From CAYJPV01 sp964396055 (GTDB taxonomy: Bacteria; Acidobacteriota; Vicinamibacteria; Vicinamibacterales; JAKQTR01): DNA of 48,443 bases. The notes under the pieces are model-generated. The model did not search any database. It was not told the DNA's origin and saw only the letters and a program-made list of their open reading frames with translations. Below, piece by piece: positions 42,607 through 48,443 of the stretch; position 1 is the stretch's first letter; every line of letters begins with the position of its first letter. A program made the translations under genes and the position numbers. Where the stretch lies: positions 1 to 48,443 of the forward strand of contig CAYNDV010000020.1 of the NCBI GenBank assembly GCA_964396055.1, given 5' to 3'.

Positions 42607-43278
42607 TCAGTGTGCGTGGCGGATGTCGCGGGCCGAGACCATGAAGATGACGTCCTCGGCGATGTTCGTGGCGTGGTCGCCGATCCGTTCGAGGTGGCGC
42701 GAGATCAGGATCAGGTCGAGCGCCGGCTCGATGCGGGACGTGTCGGCGAGCATGTAGGAGATCAGCTCCCGGAAGATCTGCGTCTTCAGCGAGTCCAGTT
42801 CGTCGTCGCGCCGGCAGACCTCCTGGGCGGCCGCCACGTCGCGCCGCACGAACGCGTCGAGCGCATCGCGGAGCATCTGCTGCGCGATGTCGCCCATGCG
42901 CGGCAGGTCGATGAGCGGCTTGACCGGCGGGTGCAGCAGGTAGCGCCGGGCCGCCTCGGCGATGTTCACCGCCAGGTCGCCGACCCGCTCGAGGTCGGCG
43001 TTGATCTTCACGGCCGCGAGGATCATCCGCAGGTCGGCGGCCAGCGGCTGCTGGAGGGCCAGCAGCGTGAAGCAACGGTTGTCGATGTCGATGTGCGCTT
43101 CGTTGATCGGTTCGTCGCCGGTGCTGACGCGCTCGATGGCGTCGGCGTCGCGCGTGGAGAGGCCCAGGACGGCGCGCCGGACGGCGTCCTCGGCCTGGCC
43201 GCCCATCGCCAGCAGGCGGGCCTTGAGTTCGGCGAGCTCCTCCTGGAAATGCGGAACCGATCGTGCGCCCATCGTCAT
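42607..43278 (-). CDS. phoU: Phosphate-signalling protein PhoU
   Basis: A 223-residue all-helical protein of normal length, made of two repeated three-helix bundles. Metal-cluster motifs are visible (about 90-100 NADLERVGDLAVNIAE and 190-205 SRHLERIGDHATNIAED). PhoU couples the Pst transporter with the PhoR/PhoB system and lowers uptake when phosphate is ample. No pst genes are present here; the neighbours are ppx, CHAD and a PhoB-like regulator, so it likely belongs to a phosphate/polyphosphate region. Start ATG at 43278. A TATACT (43313-43308) upstream overlaps the ppx stop codon and may allow separate expression. Confidence 0.94.
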   Translation of the reverse strand: MTMGARSVPHFQEELAELKARLLAMGGQAEDAVRRAVLGLSTRDADAIERVSTGDEPINEAHIDIDNRCFTLLALQQPLAADLRMILAAVKINADLERVGDLAVNIAEAARRYLLHPPVKPLIDLPRMGDIAQQMLRDALDAFVRRDVAAAQEVCRRDDELDSLKTQIFRELISYMLADTSRIEPALDLILISRHLERIGDHATNIAEDVIFMVSARDIRHAH

Positions 43279-43305
43279 CGGGGACCTCGTGCGGGAACGC
43301 CGGCC

Positions 43306-44895
43306 TCAGTATACCCGACGGCCTTCGCCGGGGGCGGAAACGGCGCTCCGCGTCCGGCGGCGGTGGCGCGGATCGGCCAGGTGCATCGGCTTGCCCAGCT
43401 CGGCTTCGAGCGGCGCCAGGTGCCGTTGCGCCGCCCACGACTCGAGTTCGACGTCGCCCCGGGCCACGAGGTGGAGCGACCATTCCCCGGCCCGCTCTTC
43501 CAGACGGACGTCGCTCACGAGTTGCGCCCGGCTGCGGTCGAGACCCTCGGCCAGGCGCACCATGGCGGCCAGCCACCGGACGGTCCTGCGCGAGGCCCGC
43601 GGCAGGGCGGCGAACCCCGGGTGCGACTTCTTGGGCGTGGCGCGGCGGTGGTGGCGCGCGACGAGGGCGATGGCCTCCACCTCGTCCGGGTCGAAGCCCC
43701 GCAGGTCGCCGTGTTTGATGAGGTAGTACGAGTGACGGTGGTGCTTCTCGTAGCTGATGTGCTCGCCGATGTCGTGCAGGAATCCGGCGAACTCAAGCCA
43801 TTCGCGGGCGCGGTCATCGAGGCCGTGCCGGGCGCGCGTCTGGTCGAAGATCGACACCGCCAGGCGCGCGACCTGCTGCGCGTGATCGGCGGCCCAGTTG
43901 CACCGCTGGGCGAGTTCGATCACGCTGCGCCGGCGGATGTCTGGATACCGCTCGATGCGCTCGATGGCGAGCCGGTTCCGGCGGACGTAGTCGAGCACCA
44001 CCCCTTCGCGCAGGGAGAACTCGCAGAGAGTGAGTTCCTCGGCGCCCAACTGCCGCAGGATGACGTCCAGCAGGACGGCGCCCGACACGATGAGATCGGC
44101 CCGCCGCGGATCGAGCCCGGGCAGCTTCAGGCGCTGGTCGAGGGACAGGGCGGCCAGGTCGCGGCGCAGGTGCCGGATGGCCTTGGCGCTCACCCGGCGA
44201 TGATGCAGCCCGCCCTCGTCGGCGGGGCCCCCCGCCAGCGCCAGCTCCCCCAGGCCGAGAATGGTGCCGGACGTGCCGATGACCCGCCGACGGCCGTTCC
44301 CGGGCAGGCTCTTCACGTAGTCGCCGAGTTCCGCACTCACGTGCCGCGCCATCCGCCGTTCGTCGTGCGGCGTCAGGGGGTCCGACGCGCCATAGCGTTC
44401 GGACAGGCGGATGACGCCGAGGCGGAAACTGCGCGCCTGCTGCGCGCCCGCGGCGGTGCCGCACGTAATCTCCGTGCTGCCGCCGCCGATGTCGATGACC
44501 ACCGCGGTGTCTGCGCCCACGTCGACGCCGTGCACGGCAGCCCGGTGGATCAGCCGGGCTTCTTCGACACCGGTGATCACCCGCGCCTGGATGCCGGTGT
44601 GCCGCTCGATGGCCGCCAGGAAGTCGCCGCCGTTCGCCGCCTCGCGCACCGCGCTGGTGGCCACGGCGACGATCTCGTCCACCCCCCGCGACTCGGCCAG
44701 CCGCTTGAATCGTGCCATCGTCTGCAGGCCGGCGGTCATGGCACCCTCGCTCAGGGTCCGGCCCTCGAGGCCGCCCGCCCCGAGGCGGACCATGTCCTTC
44801 TCGCGCCCGATCACCTCGAACGCGCCGTCCGGCGCCGTGCGGACGATGATCATGTGGATCGAGTTGGTGCCGATGTCGATCGCAGCGAGTTGCAT
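43306..44895 (-). CDS. ppx: Exopolyphosphatase / GppA-type phosphatase with HD domain
   Basis: A 529-residue protein starting at ATG 44895 (MQLAAIDIGTNSIHMIIV). The N-terminal 300 residues are the ASKHA-fold Ppx/GppA domain (VDIGTNS, VATSAVREAANG, VIDIGGGSTEI, GTSGTILGLGELAL). The C-terminal part (about 310-500) is an HD-type domain with HDIGEHISY and a following H-rich stretch (KHHRHSYYLI). It releases phosphate from polyphosphate or hydrolyses pppGpp. It is 27 bases from phoU, its downstream neighbour, and divergent from the CHAD gene. The two-domain form is the common one. Confidence 0.93.
   Translation of the reverse strand: MQLAAIDIGTNSIHMIIVRTAPDGAFEVIGREKDMVRLGAGGLEGRTLSEGAMTAGLQTMARFKRLAESRGVDEIVAVATSAVREAANGGDFLAAIERHTGIQARVITGVEEARLIHRAAVHGVDVGADTAVVIDIGGGSTEITCGTAAGAQQARSFRLGVIRLSERYGASDPLTPHDERRMARHVSAELGDYVKSLPGNGRRRVIGTSGTILGLGELALAGGPADEGGLHHRRVSAKAIRHLRRDLAALSLDQRLKLPGLDPRRADLIVSGAVLLDVILRQLGAEELTLCEFSLREGVVLDYVRRNRLAIERIERYPDIRRRSVIELAQRCNWAADHAQQVARLAVSIFDQTRARHGLDDRAREWLEFAGFLHDIGEHISYEKHHRHSYYLIKHGDLRGFDPDEVEAIALVARHHRRATPKKSHPGFAALPRASRRTVRWLAAMVRLAEGLDRSRAQLVSDVRLEERAGEWSLHLVARGDVELESWAAQRHLAPLEAELGKPMHLADPRHRRRTRSAVSAPGEGRRVY
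43308..43313 (-). promoter_or_regulatory. -10-like element before phoU
   Basis: TATACT on the minus strand overlaps the ppx stop codon, 29 bases before the phoU ATG. No -35 seen. May give phoU its own transcript besides readthrough from ppx. Confidence 0.35.
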
Positions 44896-44942
44896 GAGGT
44901 GTGGAGCCCCCGGGCCCGTTCGTGTAACGCCCGTGTGTCCCC

Positions 44943-44948
44943 TATAAT
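44943..44948 (+). promoter_or_regulatory. -10 element of the CHAD/SixA operon
   Basis: A perfect TATAAT 21 bases before the CHAD ATG; the upstream -35 (TCGTGT) is poor. It is divergent from ppx. Confidence 0.55.
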
Positions 44949-44969
44949 AGTGCTCAACATCCCGTTGCC

Positions 44970-45920
44970 ATGCGCCCGCTTGCCGATCCGTCCCGCATCG
45001 CCGATCGCCGCCTCGCGGCGCTGACACGCCAGGTGCCGCAGGCCCTGGCCGGACACCCGGAGGGCGTGCACCAGGCGCGCGTCGCGAGCCGGCGCCTGCG
45101 CGAACTGCTGCCGCTGCTGCAGGCGACGCCGGAGGCCGCGCGTTTGAGCGCCAGGGCCCGCCGCCAGGTGCGGCGGCTGACACGGCGGTTCGGCGCCGTG
45201 CGCGAACTGGACGTGGCGCTCCTGGCGCTGCGCGACACAACCGTCAGCCATCCCGAGCATGCGGGAGCCGCCGGGCAGGTCGCCGCAGTCGTGGAGGCCG
45301 AGCGGGCGGCGGCCGCCGGCCGCCTGTCCGACGCCGTGGAGGACGTCGACCTGATCAAGGCCGGCCGTCGCCTGCTGGCGGCCGCCGATGCGCACGCCGA
45401 GCCAGCCCTGCGGCGGACGATCGGCGCGATGCTGGCGGAGCGCCTCGGCCGGCGCGGCGCGGCGGTGCGCGCGGCGGTGGCGAACGCGGGCACCGTGTAC
45501 GCGCCTGATCGTCTGCACCAGGTGCGGATCGCGCTCAAGAAGTTCCGGTACGCGCTCGAGCTTGCCCAGGACTTCGGGCGCTTCCGCCTCCACGGGTCCC
45601 TGGATCGGCTCAAGGCCCTGCAGGACCTGCTGGGGGCCCTTCACGACGACGAAGTGCTGGCCGGCCGCGTGAGGGACTGCGGGGCCGAGGCCTGCGACGA
45701 GGAGTCCCGGCGGGCGCTCACCGCCCTGGCGCGGCATCTGGACGAGGAGATCCGCCAGCGCCATGCGGCATTCCTGGCGGCCCAGCCGATGCTCCGGATG
45801 GTGTTCCACTGGGCACGGTACGTGCGCCTGGCCCTGTCGGAGCCCGACCTGCGCATGAAGCGCAGCGACGGGCCGACGGGCGGCCGGCGCCTGGCCGGCG
45901 AAGCGGAAGCCGCGAGCTGA
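44970..45920 (+). CDS. CHAD-domain protein (polyphosphate-binding)
   Basis: A 316-residue helical protein with the CHAD histidine-rich double bundle. Conserved basic helices are HQARVASRRLRELLPLLQ (about 34-50) and LHQVRIALKKFRYALELAQ (about 178-196), the phosphate-binding residues of the family. CHAD proteins bind polyphosphate granules. Setting beside ppx, phoU and a SixA phosphatase supports a role in polyphosphate metabolism. The SixA gene starts six bases after its stop, so they are co-transcribed. Confidence 0.9.
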   Translation: MRPLADPSRIADRRLAALTRQVPQALAGHPEGVHQARVASRRLRELLPLLQATPEAARLSARARRQVRRLTRRFGAVRELDVALLALRDTTVSHPEHAGAAGQVAAVVEAERAAAAGRLSDAVEDVDLIKAGRRLLAAADAHAEPALRRTIGAMLAERLGRRGAAVRAAVANAGTVYAPDRLHQVRIALKKFRYALELAQDFGRFRLHGSLDRLKALQDLLGALHDDEVLAGRVRDCGAEACDEESRRALTALARHLDEEIRQRHAAFLAAQPMLRMVFHWARYVRLALSEPDLRMKRSDGPTGGRRLAGEAEAAS

Positions 45921-45926
45921 CGCCAC

Positions 45927-46421
45927 GTGAAATCCCTCTACCTCGTCCGCCATGCCACTGCCGCCGATCAGGGCGGGCTGTACCCGACCGACGCGTCGCG
46001 CCCGCTGACCGACGAGGGCATCGCGCGCTGGCGGCTCCAGGTGCGCGGTCTCGGCAACCTCGAGGTCGAGATCGACCACGTCCTGACCAGCCCGCTGCTG
46101 CGTTGCCGCCAGACCGCCGACCTGCTGGCGGAGGGCCTGGGCGGCCGCGCGGCGGTCACCGTCGTGGAGGCCCTCCGGCCCGGCGGCCTGCTGGACGAGG
46201 CCGTGGCCGCCTTGGACGGGTGCCGCCAATCCCGCGGGGTCGCCCTGGTCGGGCACGAGCCGTCCATCGGTCAACTGGCCGCCCTCCTGCTGGGCGCGCA
46301 CGCCTCGATTCCCTTCAAGAAGGGCAGCGTCTGCCGGATCGACGTGGTCTCCCTCCCGCCTCGCGGCGCCGGGACGCTGGTCTGGTTCCTCCCGCCGAAG
46401 GCCCTGCGCGCCCTCGCGTGA
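45927..46421 (+). CDS. sixA: SixA-type phosphohistidine phosphatase
   Basis: A 164-residue histidine phosphatase beginning with GTG at 45927: LYLVRHATAADQ contains the RHA catalytic motif (8-10), and the second histidine is in ALVGHEPSIGQLAALLL. SixA proteins remove phosphate from phosphohistidine in kinase relays; related enzymes act on small phosphates. Linked to CHAD upstream. The stop codon lies inside a hairpin repeat (46418-46445). The substrate here is unknown. Confidence 0.9.
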   Translation: MKSLYLVRHATAADQGGLYPTDASRPLTDEGIARWRLQVRGLGNLEVEIDHVLTSPLLRCRQTADLLAEGLGGRAAVTVVEALRPGGLLDEAVAALDGCRQSRGVALVGHEPSIGQLAALLLGAHASIPFKKGSVCRIDVVSLPPRGAGTLVWFLPPKALRALA

Positions 46422-46445
46422 AAAAGGGGCCAGGCCCCTTTTCAC
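46418..46445 (+). terminator. Hairpin repeat copy 1, bidirectional terminator
   Basis: GTGAAAAAGGGG pairs with CCCCTTTTCAC around CCAGG (one bulged A). T-tract after the stem on the plus strand and A-tract before it. Contains the sixA stop. Confidence 0.75.
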
Positions 46446-46456
46446 TCCGCCCAACC

Positions 46457-46483
46457 TGAAAAAGGGGCCTGGCCCCTTTTTCA
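46457..46483 (-). terminator. Hairpin repeat copy 2, bidirectional terminator
   Basis: Perfect 11-bp stem TGAAAAAGGGG / CCCCTTTTTCA around CCTGG; near-duplicate of the hairpin 39 bases before. Contains the response-regulator stop at 46481-46483. Confidence 0.8.
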
Positions 46484-47179
46484 CTCCACGAAACGGTAGC
46501 CGAGGCCGACGAGGGTTTCGATCTGGTCGCCCGCCTTGCCCAGTTTGCTGCGGAGGCGGCCGACGTGGACGTCGACCGAGCGGGTCTCGACGTGGTGGGA
46601 GAAGCCCCAGACCCGCTCCAGCAGGCGGTCGCGCGACAGCACCCGGTTCCGGTTCTGCACGAGGCACTGGAGCAACTCGAACTCCCGCCGGGTGAGCTTG
46701 ACGGGCTGCCCGTCCACCTCGACGGAGACGGCGTCGAAGTCGGCCGAAAGGTGCTGGCCCCGGTACACCGCATCGGCAGGCTTCTGTTCGGCCCCATCCC
46801 GCTGGCGGCGGCGGAGCACCGCCCGGACACGCGCGGCCAGTTCCTTCAGGCTGAACGGCTTGGTGACGTAGTCGTCGGCGCCCAGGTCGAGGCCGGCCAC
46901 GCGGTCGTTCTCGGCTGTCCGGGCGGTGAGCATGATGATCGGGATTGCGGCGGTCTCGGGCTTGCTGCGCAGGATGCGGCAGACCTCGAACCCGCTCACC
47001 GTGGGCAGGTTCAGGTCGAGCAGCACCAGGTCCGGCGGGTTCGCGGCCACGGCCTGGATGGCCGCGTCGCCCGTGCCGACGATGTCGACGTCCTTGTGGC
47101 CTTCACGCAGCAGCGTGTGACGGATGAGGCCGGCGATGTCCTGCTCGTCTTCGACGATGAGTACCCGCGTATGCGCCAT
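46481..47179 (-). CDS. OmpR/PhoB-family response regulator
   Basis: A 232-residue regulator. Receiver domain (about 1-115): Asp-Glu at 11-12, phosphoacceptor Asp55 (VLLDLNLPT), Lys107 (VTKPF). C-terminal winged helix (about 140-230): VKLTRREFELLQCLVQNRNRVLSRDRLL and ETRSVDVHVGRLRSKLG, typical PhoB-type. It convergently faces the sixA gene with the hairpins between. No histidine kinase gene is adjacent. A PhoB role is suggested by context only. Start ATG 47179. Confidence 0.92.
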   Translation of the reverse strand: MAHTRVLIVEDEQDIAGLIRHTLLREGHKDVDIVGTGDAAIQAVAANPPDLVLLDLNLPTVSGFEVCRILRSKPETAAIPIIMLTARTAENDRVAGLDLGADDYVTKPFSLKELAARVRAVLRRRQRDGAEQKPADAVYRGQHLSADFDAVSVEVDGQPVKLTRREFELLQCLVQNRNRVLSRDRLLERVWGFSHHVETRSVDVHVGRLRSKLGKAGDQIETLVGLGYRFVE

Positions 47180-47256
47180 GGCCTGCCAGCGTACACACCT
47201 GGCGTTTCCGGGCCGTCACCTGTCTGTTAATTCTCGGTTACGCGGAGGGAAACGCG

Positions 47257-47280
47257 GGCGGCCGCCGGGTGGCGGCCGCC
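47257..47280 (-). terminator. Candidate terminator hairpin after glgC
   Basis: GGCGGCCGCC (47257-47266) repeats after GGGT as GGCGGCCGCC (47271-47280) and is self-complementary, giving a 10-bp GC-only stem. No T-tract, so Rho or structure-only termination. Confidence 0.45.
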
Positions 47281-47310
47281 GTTCACGCGCGGTCCAGCGG
47301 AGGAGGAGGG

Positions 47311-48443
47311 TCAGACCACCGTGCCGTCCGGGACGATCGCGCCCTTCGGGACGACGATGATGCCGTTGCGGATGTAGTAGTGGCCGCCGTCGGCCTCCTG
47401 GACGCCCCGCTCGTTGACGAGGCGGACGCCGCGGCCGATGCGGGCGTTCTTGTCCACGATGACGCGGTCCAGCACCGAGTCCTGGCCGATACCCATCGGC
47501 ACGCCGGCGTCGGCCGGTCCGCGATCGTCGGCCTCGTAGTAGTCCGCGCCAAGCAGCACCGAGCGCGTCACCGTGGCCCGCTCGTCGATGCGACTGCGGA
47601 TGCCGACAATCGAGTCCCGCACCGTGCACCGGTTGATGTAGCAGCCCTCGGCCACCATCGAGTGATCGATGCGCGCGTCCATGAAGCGCGACGGCGCCAG
47701 GAAGCGCGGCCGGGTGAAGACGGGCTTGCGCGCGTCGTGGAACCGGAACGGCGGATGGTCCTGCGTCAACGTCATGTTGGCGTCGTAGAACGACTGGATG
47801 GTGCCCACGTCGGCCCAGTAGCCCCGGTAGAGGAAGGCGTTGACGCGGTGCGTGCCGAGGGCGGCGGGAATGATCTCACCGCCGAAGTCGTGGGCGTCGG
47901 AGCCGTTGAGCAGTTCGAGCAGCACCTCGCGCGAGAACACGTAGATGCCCATCGACGCAATGAACGGCTTGTCGGGCTGGTACCCCGCGAACGCGGCGCC
48001 CGCCGGGATGCTGCGGCCGATCTGCGCCAGGCGGTCCGCGTTCGGCTTCTCCTCGAACCCGACGATCTGGCCGTCGAGGCCGAAACGGAAGATGCCCATC
48101 TCGTGGGCCGAGTCGACGGCCACCGGCTGCGCGGCAATCGTGATGTCGGCGCCGCGATCGACGTGGGCGTCCACCATCTCGCCGTAGTCCATGCGGTAGA
48201 GATGGTCGCCGGCGAGGATGAGGTAGTAGTCCGCGGCGTAGTCCGCGAAATGCCGCGCGGCCTGCCGGACCGCGTCGGCGGTGCCCTGGAACCAGTTCGG
48301 GTTATCGGGCGTCTGCTCGGCCGCGAGAATGTCCACGAACCCGCCGGAGAACAGGTCCATCCGGTAGGTCTGCGAGATGTGCCGGTTGAGCGACGCCGAG
48401 TTGAACTGCGTCAGCACGAACACGCGGCGGATGTCCGCGTGCA
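47311..48443 (-). CDS. glgC: Glucose-1-phosphate adenylyltransferase (N-terminus outside window)
   Basis: ADP-glucose pyrophosphorylase, which makes ADP-glucose for glycogen. The visible part begins HADIRRVFVLTQFNSASLNRHI and lacks about 60 N-terminal residues (the NTP-binding GGxGTRL lies outside). Family signatures follow: ILAGDHLYRMDY, FGGEIIPAAL, YWADVGTIQSFYDANM, and a C-terminal left-handed beta-helix (DSIVGIRSRID, VIVDKNARIGR). The ending YYIRNGIIVVPKGAIVPDG is like plant and cyanobacterial GlgC. The candidate terminator is at 47257-47280. Confidence 0.94.
   Translation of the reverse strand, partial: HADIRRVFVLTQFNSASLNRHISQTYRMDLFSGGFVDILAAEQTPDNPNWFQGTADAVRQAARHFADYAADYYLILAGDHLYRMDYGEMVDAHVDRGADITIAAQPVAVDSAHEMGIFRFGLDGQIVGFEEKPNADRLAQIGRSIPAGAAFAGYQPDKPFIASMGIYVFSREVLLELLNGSDAHDFGGEIIPAALGTHRVNAFLYRGYWADVGTIQSFYDANMTLTQDHPPFRFHDARKPVFTRPRFLAPSRFMDARIDHSMVAEGCYINRCTVRDSIVGIRSRIDERATVTRSVLLGADYYEADDRGPADAGVPMGIGQDSVLDRVIVDKNARIGRGVRLVNERGVQEADGGHYYIRNGIIVVPKGAIVPDGTVV

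Noticed and set aside
47226..47240. A full Pho box upstream of the PhoB-like gene
   Set aside because: Only the GTTA pair fits; the CTGTCA halves of the classical box are missing, so it is kept only as a low-interest finding.

Overview
The window is a GC-rich stretch (roughly 70% by eye) of a draft or metagenome-derived chromosome. It has two 100-N scaffold gaps (20275-20374 and 32302-32401). The gene content points to Acidobacteriota, most likely the Vicinamibacteria. The clues are two giant 'VWFA-related Acidobacterial' proteins, a DUF6599-type lipoprotein, many exported and Tat-signal enzymes, a CarD regulator with a long Ala/Pro/Lys tail, and short heptamer repeats between genes. The lineage is inferred from family content only. 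I saw no rRNA, tRNA, CRISPR array, transposase or phage gene.

Layout. 1-592: the end of a MntA-like nucleotidyltransferase and its HepT-like HEPN partner. 952-1707: CarD with a good promoter and terminator. 1786-6952: two tandem VWFA paralogues, the first fused to a DUF4126 membrane domain. 7227-9374: a CHASE hybrid histidine kinase. 9568-13606: an OPT-family transporter and an exported C69 dipeptidase. 13685-18368: a DUF6599-like lipoprotein, an iron-sulfur aldo/keto reductase, a second lipoprotein, moaC and a D-2-hydroxyacid dehydrogenase. 18479-23143: long-chain acyl-CoA ligase, then (across a gap) signal peptidase I behind a LytS/LytR-type two-component pair. 23271-27033: a lone NuoI-like ferredoxin, a phosphoesterase, a homocysteine methyltransferase/MTHFR fusion and a phospholipid-methyltransferase-like enzyme. 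27119-37125 (all minus): an M24 aminopeptidase, a GT-B-like protein coupled to lon, a ChaN-PDZ protein, and an M1-M28-PDZ peptidase fusion. 37210-42557: a PIG-V-like mannosyltransferase, a rhomboid that has lost its catalytic residues, a zinc-ribbon/FHA-GAF-PP2C signalling group, and a glutaminyl-cyclase-like M28 protein. 42607-47179: a phosphate/polyphosphate neighbourhood (phoU, ppx with HD domain, CHAD, SixA, PhoB-like regulator). 47311-48443: ADP-glucose pyrophosphorylase, cut by the window edge.

Two sequence-level patterns are not explained by the genes. First, at least eleven low-complexity arrays, all with an exact 7-bp period but different unit sequences, sit in the gaps between genes. 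They usually start inside a stop codon, tend to run in the order GGGGCNN then AAGACAG then AAGCAAG, and in one place are translated as a C-terminal tail on MoaC. After both VWFA genes the array is followed by the same 138-bp segment without a mismatch. Second, several genes have a -10-like hexamer only 6-8 nt before the start codon and no Shine-Dalgarno sequence, as expected for leaderless mRNAs.

Taken together the window is mostly chromosomal housekeeping and signalling. Its exported peptidases, OPT transporter and dipeptidase fit a peptide-scavenging lifestyle, and the phosphate/polyphosphate and glycogen genes at the right end suggest reserve-polymer metabolism.
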